Below, piece after piece: positions 34,611-43,781 of a stretch of DNA of 64,000 bases. The notes beneath the pieces are model-generated. The model was not told where the DNA came from. It saw only the letters and a list, made by a program, of their open reading frames with translations, and searched no databases. Every line of letters starts with the position of its first letter. Within the stretch, counting starts at the first letter, position 1. The translations under genes and the position numbers were made by a program. Location: positions 4,841,001 to 4,905,000 of the forward strand of contig NZ_CP154260.1 of NCBI RefSeq assembly GCF_039545795.1, in the 5' to 3' direction. Source of the DNA: Chitinophaga niabensis (lineage in GTDB: Bacteria; Bacteroidota; Bacteroidia; Chitinophagales; Chitinophagaceae).

Positions 34611-36004
34611 TAGAAATTAAAATAGGCTTTGGCGTTATTGTAACTGATATCCTGTACCATCTTTCCTAACCATGGAAGATCCCCTGGCAGTTCGCCGTTC
34701 TCCACATCATTACCGATCAAATTACACAATATTCTTCTGAAATACTCATGTCTTGAATATGACAGGAAACTGCGGGAATCAGTTAACATACCTACAAACC
34801 TGCTCAGAAGGCCCATATTGCTGAGGGCGTTCATTTGTTTTTCCATGCCATCTTTCTGGTCAAGGAACCACCAGCCGGAGCCGAACTGCATTTTACCTGC
34901 AACCGTTCCATCCTGGAAATTACCCACCATGGTAGCATATACTTCGTTATGAGAAGGATTCAGATTATATACGATGGTCTTTGCCAGTTTATCTTCTTTA
35001 TCCAACCTGTCGAAGAAGCGGCTCATGGCTTCAGCCATAGGCCAGTCACCAATAGAATCCACACCCGCGTCTGCGCCTAAACGTTTCAGTAAACGGGAAT
35101 TATTATTGCGGATAGCACCGGCGTGAAACTGTTGTGCCCAGCCTTTTTCATGGTTCCAAAGGCAGATGAAATGAAGCGTGGCAGATTTGAACATAGCTAT
35201 AGCAGCATCGTCCAGTTGTTTGCCAGCCATTACATCTTTAAATGCCTGCTCCAATGCTGCTTCTGTAAAATCAGCATATATGAAGAAGTTAAGCCCGTGG
35301 TCAGAAAGTCTTCCGCCATTTGCATGGAAGTAATCGTGCCTTTTCTTCAAGGCCGCCAGCAATGCACTGTAACTGTTGATATCAATATCCGCAGCGGCGC
35401 CCAGCTTTTGCAGATAGGCTTTAAAGCTGGCAGGATCTTCTACTGCCATGGCTTTATCCGGACGGAAAGTAGGCAATACTTTAGTGGCAAAACCCTGTTT
35501 GCTGATGGCTTCATGAAACGTCAGCGGATCAGCAGGATCGTCTGTTGTGCAGAGTGCATCTACTTTGTAATGCTGCAACAAAGACTTGGTACTGAATTTT
35601 GGCAGCTGTGCATTACAGGTTTCGTAGATGCTTTTAGCGTTATCGCCATTCAGTACCTCTTTTATGCCAAAGGGATTCAGCAGTTCCATATGCGTCCAGT
35701 GATACAAAGGATTACGCATGGTATAGGGAACCGTTTCCGCCCAGACTTTGAACTTGGTCCAGTCATCCGAGCCACCGGTAATGAGTTCTTCATTCACCCC
35801 GTTTGCACGCATGGCGCGCCATTTATAGTGATCACCTTTTAACCAGGCTTCTGTGATGGTAGCAAATTGATGGTTGTCCGCTATTTGATCAGGAGGCAGG
35901 TGATTGTGGTAATCAATTACCGGCATGTCCTTCGCGTAGTCGTGGTATAACTTTTTAGCCGTTTCTGTTTTGAGTAAAAAGTCTTCCGATAAGAAAGTTT
36001 TCAT
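34610..36004 (-). CDS. uxaC: Glucuronate/galacturonate isomerase
   Basis: 464 residues, the normal UxaC length. This enzyme of the amidohydrolase-like fold opens with VIDYHNHLPPDQIADN (about 30-45), a metal-site motif. It continues with TEAWLKGDHYKWRAMRANGV and ends with a conserved block SRHEYFRRILCNLIGND. It isomerises D-galacturonate to tagaturonate and D-glucuronate to fructuronate. It follows uxaB by 8 bp and is translationally coupled to kdgK. Confidence 0.95.
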   Translation of the reverse strand: MKTFLSEDFLLKTETAKKLYHDYAKDMPVIDYHNHLPPDQIADNHQFATITEAWLKGDHYKWRAMRANGVNEELITGGSDDWTKFKVWAETVPYTMRNPLYHWTHMELLNPFGIKEVLNGDNAKSIYETCNAQLPKFSTKSLLQHYKVDALCTTDDPADPLTFHEAISKQGFATKVLPTFRPDKAMAVEDPASFKAYLQKLGAAADIDINSYSALLAALKKRHDYFHANGGRLSDHGLNFFIYADFTEAALEQAFKDVMAGKQLDDAAIAMFKSATLHFICLWNHEKGWAQQFHAGAIRNNNSRLLKRLGADAGVDSIGDWPMAEAMSRFFDRLDKEDKLAKTIVYNLNPSHNEVYATMVGNFQDGTVAGKMQFGSGWWFLDQKDGMEKQMNALSNMGLLSRFVGMLTDSRSFLSYSRHEYFRRILCNLIGNDVENGELPGDLPWLGKMVQDISYNNAKAYFNF

Positions 36005-36012
36005 TGCGCTGC

Positions 36013-37482
36013 TTATAAAACCTTAGAGTGATTTGTAACGTATGCTTTTACACCATTCTGCATCATACCAACCAGGTGATCGGTTACGGTATCCGCAAAA
36101 CCCGGGATATTATTGAGATCAGTTTCCCACAGGCGGCTGTCGCCACAAATACTGCGCACCATACCGGAAACCTCCGTGTAGCCTGGGGTTTCAACGGACT
36201 GCCAATAAGCTGCAAAAATGGGTGCATTGTCATCAGTAATATCGTAGAACGCGTCTTTGCGTTGTCCCTGATATTTACCATCCGTTACGCGCACAGGTTT
36301 CAGGAAAAGTAACGCAGCGGCAAACCCTAAGATCAGCATTTCGGGTAATACACCTTTAGCTTCCCGGTAGCGCAGCAGGGTCTGCACATTACGGGCGTTC
36401 ATTTTAGAACTTTGCTGAAAGGTAATACTTATGAGTTTATGTTCAATAGAAGGGTTGGCAAAACGGTCGAGCACATCCTGCGCAAATACTGCAGTCTGAG
36501 GCCCCAATGCACTGAGTGTGGGCAGGATCTCCTCTAACACAGCAGTTTCAAAGAAACGGCGCATGTAGGCATCCTGCATACATTCGTATACGGTATTCAA
36601 ACCGGAAAGGTAACCCAGGGCAACAGCTGCGGTGTGGCTACCATTCAGGATCCTTAATTTTTGCTCACGATAAGGTGTAATGCTGGGTGCTATCAGCATC
36701 CTGGCATCTGCCTGGTGGAAAGAGAGTTTTTGGGCAACGGAAGCATCTCCTTCAATGGCCCAGAGGAGGAATGGTTCTGATTCGATCCATAACTCATCTT
36801 CATAACCGGCTTTTTCCCAGCATTCCTTCAGGTTCTTGGGTTTACCCGGCACGATCCTGTCTACCAGGGAACTGCAGAATTTGTTGGCGGAAGAGATCCA
36901 TTCAACAAATGCTTCCGGCATTTTATTAAAGGCGGCCAGCTGTAATACGATCTCTTTGAGGAGTTTGCCATTATCCACCACCAGTTCAGTTGGTATGATA
37001 ATGAATCCCTGGGCCGGGTGTTTCTTATATCGTTTGTAAAGAATGGCCAGCAATTTTCCCGGAAAGGAAACGGGCACCCCGGCGGCTACATTCTCTTCCA
37101 CATACTGGATCCCCACTTCGGTAGTGTTGGATACGATAATCTCCAGGCCAGGCTGTGTGGCAGCTTCCAATATTGCCTCCCACTCTGCATTCGATTGCAA
37201 AGTACGGCTAATAGAAGCGTTCACTAAGTATTGATCAACCGGCTCCCCTTGAGAAATTCCTTTAATATGTGTAGTAAAGAGGCCATCCTGTGCAGCAAAA
37301 GCGCCTGCCGGCCCATCTGTGGATTTTACCACTACCACCCTTCCCTGGAAGAGACCTTTTTTGTTAGCCTTGTCTATCAGGTAATCTACCAGTCCTCTTA
37401 AAAGTACGCCTGTACCAAACTGCAGCACTTTTTCAGGATAATGGAAGTATTCAGGTGTAATGCCCCAGGCGGGATTGTTCAT
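36013..37482 (-). CDS. uxaB: Tagaturonate reductase (mannitol dehydrogenase superfamily)
   Basis: 489 residues from the Met at 37482. The N-terminal Rossmann part has VLQFGTGVLLRGLVDYLID for NAD binding. The central motif SNTTEVGIQY and KLRILNGSHTAAVALGYLSG in the C-terminal domain (with the catalytic-type Lys and His region) match the long-chain mannitol dehydrogenase superfamily. Fructuronate reductase (UxuB) is a relative. The fusion-type uxaA and uxaC nearby, and no uxuA, favour UxaB, which reduces tagaturonate to altronate. It is the first gene of the uxaB-uxaC-kdgK-eda(-exuT) operon. Confidence 0.9.
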   Translation of the reverse strand: MNNPAWGITPEYFHYPEKVLQFGTGVLLRGLVDYLIDKANKKGLFQGRVVVVKSTDGPAGAFAAQDGLFTTHIKGISQGEPVDQYLVNASISRTLQSNAEWEAILEAATQPGLEIIVSNTTEVGIQYVEENVAAGVPVSFPGKLLAILYKRYKKHPAQGFIIIPTELVVDNGKLLKEIVLQLAAFNKMPEAFVEWISSANKFCSSLVDRIVPGKPKNLKECWEKAGYEDELWIESEPFLLWAIEGDASVAQKLSFHQADARMLIAPSITPYREQKLRILNGSHTAAVALGYLSGLNTVYECMQDAYMRRFFETAVLEEILPTLSALGPQTAVFAQDVLDRFANPSIEHKLISITFQQSSKMNARNVQTLLRYREAKGVLPEMLILGFAAALLFLKPVRVTDGKYQGQRKDAFYDITDDNAPIFAAYWQSVETPGYTEVSGMVRSICGDSRLWETDLNNIPGFADTVTDHLVGMMQNGVKAYVTNHSKVL

Positions 37483-37534
37483 AACGTGTTTTCTATTCAA
37501 TCTCGAAAGCATGCATGCGAAATTTATTAAATAA

Positions 37535-37547
37535 CTAAACTGTTTAG
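37535..37547. promoter_or_regulatory. Palindrome upstream of uxaB, possible operator
   Basis: CTAAACTGTTTAG is a perfect dyad with one central base, 53 bp before the uxaB start. A second palindrome, GCATGCATGC, lies at 37509-37518. Neither matches the TGCAAACGTTTGCA operator, so another regulator may act here. Confidence 0.35.
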
Positions 37548-37729
37548 CCGATAAATATATAGTTAGTATTCGAAATTATTGACAATTTACTAAAGATTTG
37601 CGGATATAATGCAAATCAAACGTTGTAAATACCTGATTGGTTAATATTTATGCAGTATCTGGTAATTAGCAACTATATGCCCATCATCAGTATCTATAAG
37701 CTAAACCTACCCCTTTAACAGGATTTCAG

Positions 37730-37737
37730 TAATTTTG
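37730..37737 (+). promoter_or_regulatory. Bacteroidota -7 promoter element of mnmA
   Basis: TAATTTTG matches TAnnTTTG. It gives a short leader of about 14 bases before the ATG. No good -33 element is visible. Confidence 0.4.
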
Positions 37738-37757
37738 CATCCTTAACCAATTAACAG

Positions 37758-38849
37758 ATGAGCAAGCTTGGAAAAGTGCTGGTTGCCATGAGCGGGGGGA
37801 TTGACAGTACAGTCACTGCCCTGATGCTCCATGAGCAAGGCTATGAAGTGGTGGGCATCACCATGAAGACCTGGGATTACGCTTCTGCCGGACCTTCCAA
37901 AAAGGAAACGGGCTGCTGTAACCTGGACTCTTTCAATGACGCCCGGGCTGCTGCCGTACATCATGGCTTTCCGCACTTCATTTTAGATATCAGGGATGAA
38001 TTCGGGGATTTTGTGATCAACAATTTCGTGGATGAATACATTGCCGGCCGCACACCCAATCCGTGTGTGTTGTGCAATACGCATATAAAATGGCGCGCCC
38101 TGATGAAACGGGCGGATGCGATGGATTGTGAATTCATTGCTACCGGCCATTATGCCAAACTCCGTATGGAGAATGGCCGCGGCGTGATCAGCAAAGGTGT
38201 GGACGAAACCAAAGACCAGAGTTATGTGCTCTGGGGTTTGGACCAGGATGTGGTGAAACGTACCCTGCTGCCCCTGGGTGGATACCGTAAAACGGAGATC
38301 CGCCAGATGGCTATGGACTTCGGTTATCCTGAACTGGCCAAAAAGGCGGAAAGCTACGAGATCTGCTTTGTGCCGGATAATGACTACCGCGGTTTCCTGA
38401 AACGTAAAGTGGATGGCCTGGAAGAAAGGGTGAACGGAGGCAATTTTGTACTCGCAGACGGCACTATCGTGGGTAAACATAAAGGTTACCCCTTCTATAC
38501 CATCGGGCAGCGTAAAGGGCTGGATATTGCTTTGGGCAAACCCATCTTTGTTACAGAGATCATCCCGGAAACCAATACCGTTGTGCTGGGTGAGGAACAT
38601 GAACTGAACCGCAGTGAAATGACGGTAGGCGGTATCAATTTCGGCAAATATGACCATCTGCCGGAGGGCATAGAGTCTATTGTGAAGATCCGGTATAAGG
38701 ATAAAGGTACCCTGGCCAATGTTTACACCGGCGCCAATGATACCGTGAAAGTGAATTTCTATGAGCAGGTGAAGGGTATTGCACCCGGACAATCTGCCGT
38801 ATTTTATGAAGGAGATGATGTATTAGGCGGCGGGATCATTCGCCGTTAA
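37758..38849 (+). CDS. mnmA: tRNA-specific 2-thiouridylase MnmA
   Basis: 363 residues, the standard length. The ATP-pyrophosphatase loop is SGGIDS (about 13-18). The catalytic cysteines are C101/C104 in NPCVLCNTHIKW and the Cys in SYEICFVPD (about 207). The C-terminal beta-barrel domains end with GIAPGQSAVFYEGDDVLGG. It places sulfur on U34 of Lys, Glu and Gln tRNAs. It is a single housekeeping gene, divergent from uxaB and ending at a strong terminator. Confidence 0.97.
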   Translation: MSKLGKVLVAMSGGIDSTVTALMLHEQGYEVVGITMKTWDYASAGPSKKETGCCNLDSFNDARAAAVHHGFPHFILDIRDEFGDFVINNFVDEYIAGRTPNPCVLCNTHIKWRALMKRADAMDCEFIATGHYAKLRMENGRGVISKGVDETKDQSYVLWGLDQDVVKRTLLPLGGYRKTEIRQMAMDFGYPELAKKAESYEICFVPDNDYRGFLKRKVDGLEERVNGGNFVLADGTIVGKHKGYPFYTIGQRKGLDIALGKPIFVTEIIPETNTVVLGEEHELNRSEMTVGGINFGKYDHLPEGIESIVKIRYKDKGTLANVYTGANDTVKVNFYEQVKGIAPGQSAVFYEGDDVLGGGIIRR

Positions 38850-38865
38850 ATTCTAATATAAAGAC

Positions 38866-38905
38866 AAAAAGGGGCTGTTCCGGCATAATGGAACAGCCCC
38901 TTTTT
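38866..38905 (+). terminator. Rho-independent terminator of mnmA
   Basis: A 16-bp perfect stem, AAAAAGGGGCTGTTCC and its complement (38890-38905), with an 8-base loop. It runs into TTTTTTTATT. Confidence 0.9.
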
Positions 38906-38914
38906 TTATTCTTA

Positions 38915-38989
38915 TCCTTGCTTCATCCTAGCTTCAAAGTAGCTTAAACCCGCTCTGGCAAGCAACATGAAGCTAGGATGAAGCAAGGA
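38915..38989. repeat. Long perfect inverted repeat between mnmA and the methyltransferase gene
   Basis: Two 22-base arms (38915-38936 and 38968-38989) are exact reverse complements, separated by 31 bases. The arms contain GCTTCATCCTAGCTTC. The motif AGGATGAAGC recurs once more right after the second arm. It is non-coding and lies past the mnmA terminator. Confidence 0.85.
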
Positions 38990-39072
38990 TGAAGCTACCA
39001 TGGCAGGTTTACGCTAAAAAGTCGATTACCCGCCGCGGGCGTTTTGCGACAATAAATTAGTCCTAAGGCTGG

Positions 39073-39183
39073 TTGTCACAAAAGCAGCCTGTTATTGGCT
39101 AATTTTTCGATACTGTTTGTCACAAAAGCAGCCTGCTATTGGCTAATTTTTCGATACTGTTTGCCACAAAAGCAGCCTGCAAT
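39073..39183. repeat. 44-bp tandem repeat array, about 2.5 copies
   Basis: Units begin at 39073, 39117 and 39161 with TTGTCACAAAAGCAGCCTG or a near-copy. The first two are almost identical over 44 bp; the third breaks off after about 23 bp. There are no spacers, so it is not a CRISPR array. It occupies the 3'-3' gap of convergent genes. Confidence 0.9.
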
Positions 39184-39203
39184 CCATTAATCTTTCGCCA
39201 CCA

Positions 39204-40349
39204 TTATCCTTCCCTCCTCGCCACCGCCACAAACATGGTATCCGCATTCCGCTGATACCCGCTCACAATCCCACTCTCCTCTATCTTCAACCCACAGACC
39301 TGCTCCAGGAAGGCCACAGCCTCCTCATTTTCCTCCCGGAACACGGAACAGGTGATATAAATCAATGTTCCCCCCGGCGCCAGAAAAGGAACCACATTAC
39401 GGGCAATCTGTTTTTGCAGGGCGGCATATTCTGAGATCTGTGCTTCTTTGAAAAAAGTGATACTCTCCGGTGTTCTCCCCCAGGTGCCGGAACCACTGCA
39501 GGGCGCATCAAGTATAATACCCGAAAATTGGGTGCGGGGCATAGATGCCCGCAAAGCAGGCGAAGTAAGGTCCAGCACTTTTGAACTATAATTCTTCAGG
39601 CCGGCTTCCGCAAAACGTTTGCGGAGGTTCTCCAGGATGCTGGCTCGCACATCACTGGCAAAAAGATGAATCGCGGGTTGCAGGTCATGCAGCAGAATGG
39701 ATTTACCACCACTGGCAGCACAGCAATCCCACCAATGCTCTCCGGCCTTTGGATGAAAACGGAGGCCGGTTTCCTGTGAGGACAGGTCCTGCACTTCATA
39801 CCAGCTCTTATCCGGGATGATCAGTTCTGTTTTTGTGCCGTTGGGCAATGCAATCGTATTAGCGCCGATCTGTTCATAGACGTAATTCCCTTCCAGCAAA
39901 CGAAGAATGGCAGCTAATTTACCAGGCCGCGCACGCAGGAATAATTTAGGTTGTTGCAGGAAGGAACGCGTAAACTGTTCTGCATCAATGCCGGCAGACA
40001 GATGTTTTGCAAAAGGGAAGACAGACCATTGGAGCCCCAGGGCCGCAAGTTTATCTTCAAACGAAGCCGTTACATCCCATTCCGGTTTAAAGAAGGTCAG
40101 CAATTCATCCGGCCCCTGTTCACACAGGAAGGTGCCCAGCAAGATCCTTTCTTTAAGCGGCAGGTTTTGCTGCCAGTTGCCCAACCGGAAAAAGTGATAC
40201 ACCAATTGCTGCACCCTTTTCCTGTCACGGCTTCCCATATGCGGATGCGCCTTGAAGAATGTTTTAAGATAATGATGCAGGGGTAAACTTCCGTTATAAC
40301 CTGTGATGATCTTCTCTGCAGCAATGATGTAGTTTTCCCAACGCGTCAT
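39204..40349 (-). CDS. RsmB/NOP-family RNA (cytosine-5) methyltransferase
   Basis: 381 residues from the Met at 40349, preferred since the Met at 40394 would leave only 21 bp to the divergent gene. An N-terminal RNA-binding part is followed by a class I SAM-dependent domain. The cofactor region is WWDCCAASGGKSILL. The two catalytic cysteine motifs are LDAPCSGSGTWGR and LIYITCSVFREENE, diagnostic of the NOL1/NOP2/Sun family. The likely substrate is a cytosine in ribosomal RNA. Whether it equals E. coli RsmB or RsmF in target cannot be said. Confidence 0.9.
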   Translation of the reverse strand: MTRWENYIIAAEKIITGYNGSLPLHHYLKTFFKAHPHMGSRDRKRVQQLVYHFFRLGNWQQNLPLKERILLGTFLCEQGPDELLTFFKPEWDVTASFEDKLAALGLQWSVFPFAKHLSAGIDAEQFTRSFLQQPKLFLRARPGKLAAILRLLEGNYVYEQIGANTIALPNGTKTELIIPDKSWYEVQDLSSQETGLRFHPKAGEHWWDCCAASGGKSILLHDLQPAIHLFASDVRASILENLRKRFAEAGLKNYSSKVLDLTSPALRASMPRTQFSGIILDAPCSGSGTWGRTPESITFFKEAQISEYAALQKQIARNVVPFLAPGGTLIYITCSVFREENEEAVAFLEQVCGLKIEESGIVSGYQRNADTMFVAVARREG

Positions 40350-40415
40350 GTTCGCAAAGATAGGGATACTCGCCTCTTTTTTTGTTATCTTCATATCAAT
40401 CTAAACCTTGCTCCA

Positions 40416-41831
40416 ATGCGCTACACTACATCCATTTTACTATTGTTCTTAACCGCCAGTTGCTTTTCCCAGGAAAAATATTCCGCTGAAACAGAAGAAA
40501 AGATCCGCCAGGTAGAAAACAGCCTGGGCAGCTGGGTGTCTTTCGACAATGCGCCTCCCGTAAAGCTCAACCTCCTGGAACGGATGAAATATTACAGGGT
40601 GCCGGGTATCAGCATTGCCGTGATCAGGAATTACAAACTGGAATGGGCACGTGGTTATGGTTTTGCGGATGTGGAAGAAAAAAGGCCCGTTACCACGCAA
40701 ACACTTTTTCAGGCCGCCTCTATCAGTAAATCCCTGAATGCAGTGGGCATCTTAAAACTGGTGGAACAAAATAAACTGAACCTGGACGAAGACATCAACA
40801 AATACCTTAAAAGCTGGCATCCTTCTGCAGATTCCGGTAAGATCACTATCGCCAATCTCCTGAGCCATACGGCGGGCCTTACGGTACACGGGTTTGGAGG
40901 CTATGATGTAAAGGACACGCTGCCTACCGTGCAACAGATCCTGCAGGGAAAAAAACCTGCCAACTCCCCGGAAGTGAAACCTGCATTTGCTTCAGGCAAA
41001 CGCTTTCAGTATTCCGGCGGCGGCACCACCATATCACAACTGATCCTTACAGAACAAACCGGCAGGCCCTATGATCAATACCAGCAAAAAGAAGTGCTGG
41101 ACCCTATGGGCATGACCGGCAGCTTTTATACACAACCTGCCCCTGCTTCCAAAAAAGACCTGCTGGCCACGGCGTACCGGGCAAATGGTAATCCGGTGGA
41201 AGGAAAATACCATGTTTATCCTGAAATGGGCGCTGCCGGCTTATGGACGAATCCGGTGGACCTGAGTAAATACATCATTGAAACACAACTGGCTTATGAA
41301 GGCAAGTCTTCCAAAGTATTATCGCAGGCCATGACCCAAAAGCGGCTCACACCTTATATTGATAAAAGTGCAGGGCTGGGGGTTTTCATCATGGATAACA
41401 AATGGTTTAATCACAATGGCGGGAACGCAGGTTTCAGATGTGTATACTATGGAAGCCTGGAAGGCGGCAATGGCGTTGTGGTAATGGTGAATTCTGATAA
41501 TTTTGAAGTGATCTCCGAAGTAATGAGGAGCATAGGCAGCACTTACGGATGGAATGAATTCAACAGGACCAGTGTTCGTTCACTGGCTACAGTACCTGCA
41601 GACACACTGAAACAATACCCGGGCATTTACAAATTCCAGAACATCACGCTTACCGTGACCGAAAAGGATAACACCCTTTTCATCAGGCAGAATATGGGCA
41701 ATACCATGCAGATGTACTTTACTTCCAACAAGGATTTTGTGATTATGGATGCGCCTTCAGACAACCGTTTTGAGAATGGAGGCCTGGTAGTAAAGCAAGG
41801 CGGCCAGGAGATCCGTTTTACGAAGCAATAA
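40416..41831 (+). CDS. Serine hydrolase of the beta-lactamase/penicillin-binding (class C) family
   Basis: 471 residues with a signal peptide (MRYTTSILLLFLTASCFS). The catalytic SxxK is SISK (about 101-104) in AASISKSLNAVG. The YxN-type motif appears as YSGGG, with Gly instead of Asn. The third motif is HNGGNAG (about 332-338). Such proteins act as esterases, D-aminopeptidases or peptidoglycan carboxypeptidases, and a C-terminal domain of about 90 residues (LKQYPGIYKFQN) resembles the DUF3471-type lid. It is monocistronic, with no context for the substrate. Confidence 0.88.
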   Translation: MRYTTSILLLFLTASCFSQEKYSAETEEKIRQVENSLGSWVSFDNAPPVKLNLLERMKYYRVPGISIAVIRNYKLEWARGYGFADVEEKRPVTTQTLFQAASISKSLNAVGILKLVEQNKLNLDEDINKYLKSWHPSADSGKITIANLLSHTAGLTVHGFGGYDVKDTLPTVQQILQGKKPANSPEVKPAFASGKRFQYSGGGTTISQLILTEQTGRPYDQYQQKEVLDPMGMTGSFYTQPAPASKKDLLATAYRANGNPVEGKYHVYPEMGAAGLWTNPVDLSKYIIETQLAYEGKSSKVLSQAMTQKRLTPYIDKSAGLGVFIMDNKWFNHNGGNAGFRCVYYGSLEGGNGVVVMVNSDNFEVISEVMRSIGSTYGWNEFNRTSVRSLATVPADTLKQYPGIYKFQNITLTVTEKDNTLFIRQNMGNTMQMYFTSNKDFVIMDAPSDNRFENGGLVVKQGGQEIRFTKQ

Positions 41832-41933
41832 AATAAATTACCAGCCAATTAGCCATAATTGTGTATTTTGTGCAAATAATCAACCATTTAGATAGAAATT
41901 ATCAAAAAATAAGATGCAGTATTAGTTTTTGTT

Positions 41934-42500
41934 ATGCATGCACTGGCCACTTTTGAGGATGACGCATTACTGGATTTAATCAAAGCAGACAACCGGATAG
42001 CGTTCAATGAGATCTACAGCCGATACTGGGACCGGTTGTATGCCACTGCTTTTCATCATCTCAAAGATTCCACCGCCGCAGAAGAAATAGTACAGGATGC
42101 ATTTATCACTATCTGGCAAAAACGCCATGACCTCCATATAGAAAGTCTTTCCAAATACCTGGCTGCCATGATCCGTTATGCCGTCTATCGCAGGATGGCC
42201 CGGGAACAGCAACGCCAGCAGCATCAGCTTTCCGCCGGTGGTCTCAACCCTGCCGTTACGGATGCAAAAGATGTAGATCACAAACTCCTGCTGGAGATCG
42301 TGGATAAATTAAGTTGTGAACTCCCTGAAAAGTGCCGCCTGGTATTCCGCGCCAATAAACTCTATGACCAGCCCCTTGAAGATGTGGCCCGTGAACTGAA
42401 TATATCCCGCAAAACCGCAGAAGCCCACCTCACCAAAGCTTTAAAAGTTATTCGCCTCAACCTGGGAAAAGCATTTCACTTCTTTTCCTGGTTCCTGTAA
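41934..42500 (+). CDS. ECF RNA polymerase sigma-70 factor (Bacteroidota FecI-like)
   Basis: 188 residues. Region 2 shows FNEIYSRYWDRLYATAFHHL and AAEEIVQDAFITIWQKR (about 25-63). Region 4 shows LPEKCRLVFRANKLYDQPLEDVARELNISRKTAEAHLTKALKVIR, here spanning about 130-174. The hydrophobic tail FHFFSWFL is common in this branch. It is followed by fecR, an STN-SusC and SusD in the standard order, so the sigma factor probably activates that operon on substrate signalling. Confidence 0.93.
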   Translation: MHALATFEDDALLDLIKADNRIAFNEIYSRYWDRLYATAFHHLKDSTAAEEIVQDAFITIWQKRHDLHIESLSKYLAAMIRYAVYRRMAREQQRQQHQLSAGGLNPAVTDAKDVDHKLLLEIVDKLSCELPEKCRLVFRANKLYDQPLEDVARELNISRKTAEAHLTKALKVIRLNLGKAFHFFSWFL

Positions 42501-42575
42501 AAAATATTTTCTCCACACTAAGGGTAAGTGCATTCCAAAGCACTCTATATAAGAAACACCCTTCCACAATCAACC

Positions 42576-43679
42576 ATGGAACAAGAACAAATCAATAAAC
42601 TGGCACAAAAGTTCCTGGAAGGGACGGCTACTGAAGCAGAACAAAAAATGCTGCACGATTGGTACGACAGCATTCAGGTGCACGAAGAATTGCCGGTGGA
42701 CGGAGAAGCCCTCCGTCTTCGCATGCAACAGGCCATCGCCGATAAAACGGTTAAACGCCAGCCATGGATAAAACGCCTGACTGCTGCTGCTGCCATCTTA
42801 TTATTGATCACTGCCGGAACTTATTTCCTGCAAAGAAATAAACAGGTACAAACAACCAAAACGCATCCTTATAAAGAAGATGCAGCACCCGGTACCAATA
42901 AAGCCATCCTTACACTGTATGATGGCACTACCATTGAACTGGATAGCTCCCGGAATGGCGCATTAGGCAAACAGGGTAATACAACGATCTTAAAAACAGC
43001 CGGCGGACAGCTCGCTTACCAAAGCAGCAACCAGCCTGCAAGCCAGGAGATTCATTATAATAAAGTGGTAACGCCCCGCGGAGGACAATACCAGATCATG
43101 CTGCCCGATGGCACAAAGGTTTGGCTGAATGCAGAATCATCCCTGTACTTCCCTGCAGAATTCACCGGGAAAGAACGGAATGTGAAACTTACCGGAGAAG
43201 CTTACTTTGAAGTAGCACACAATGCACAGGCGCCTTTTATTGTAAGCGTGGCAGATGTAAATGTGGAAGTATTGGGCACCCACTTCAATGTAATGGCCTA
43301 TACGGATGAGCATGCTATCAAAACTTCCCTGTTTGAAGGAGCGGTGAAAATAAAGGATAACCTGCTTCGCCCCGGTCAGCAAATGCAGGTCTACAAAGAT
43401 GGTCGCTTCAAAGTGGTAACAGATCCATTTATGGAAGATGCCATCGCCTGGAAAGACGGGATGTTTGTTTTCAACAACGATAACCTGGACAATATCATGC
43501 GCAGGTTAAGCCGTTGGTACGATGTAGAAATAAGTTTTTCAACCGATAAAATACGGAACAACGAATTCACTGGCCAAATATCGAGACATGAGAAATTATC
43601 GGAAGTCCTGAAGATGCTGGAGCTTACCGATGCTGTACATTTTGAGATAGAAAGAAAGAAAATTATTGCCATGCCATAA
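42576..43679 (+). CDS. FecR-family anti-sigma factor
   Basis: 367 residues from the Met at 42576 (MEQEQINKLAQKFLEG); the upstream in-frame Met lacks support. The N-terminal sigma-binding part is followed by one membrane segment (LTAAAAILLLITAGTYFL, about 65-82). The FecR domain contains VTPRGGQYQIMLPDGTKVWLN (shown over about 173-193) and LTGEAYFEVAHN. DUF4974 is at the C-terminus (MFVFNNDNLDNIMRRLSRWYDVE, over about 300-322). It holds the sigma factor inactive until SusC signals. Confidence 0.94.
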   Translation: MEQEQINKLAQKFLEGTATEAEQKMLHDWYDSIQVHEELPVDGEALRLRMQQAIADKTVKRQPWIKRLTAAAAILLLITAGTYFLQRNKQVQTTKTHPYKEDAAPGTNKAILTLYDGTTIELDSSRNGALGKQGNTTILKTAGGQLAYQSSNQPASQEIHYNKVVTPRGGQYQIMLPDGTKVWLNAESSLYFPAEFTGKERNVKLTGEAYFEVAHNAQAPFIVSVADVNVEVLGTHFNVMAYTDEHAIKTSLFEGAVKIKDNLLRPGQQMQVYKDGRFKVVTDPFMEDAIAWKDGMFVFNNDNLDNIMRRLSRWYDVEISFSTDKIRNNEFTGQISRHEKLSEVLKMLELTDAVHFEIERKKIIAMP

Positions 43680-43748
43680 TAATACTGGCAGGAACAGATA
43701 TTAACGATCAACCATTGAATCAGGACCAGTGATATAACTGGCTATTCC

Positions 43749-43765
43749 GCGCGGGCTGAGCGCGC
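43749..43765 (+). terminator. GC-rich hairpin after fecR, possible terminator
   Basis: GCGCG and CGCGC form a 5-bp stem with a 7-base loop, followed by ATTTGTT. It lies in the fecR-susC gap and would separate the regulatory and transport transcripts, as in the first ECF locus. Confidence 0.4.
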
Positions 43766-43781
43766 ATTTGTTGCTATTAAT

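Noticed and set aside
37614..37627. TCAAACGTTGTA upstream of uxaB as a third uronate operator
   Set aside because: Only the left half and centre match TGCAAACGTTTGCA; the right half is out of register. Too weak to list as a feature.
39073..39183. Possible CRISPR array
   Set aside because: The units are contiguous with no spacers, and no cas gene is present. The same holds for the arrays at 52188 and 60234.
39609..39623. CGCAAAACGTTTGCG, resembling the uronate LacI operator
   Set aside because: The dyad has an extra base in one half and lies in the middle of the methyltransferase gene with no downstream promoter need.
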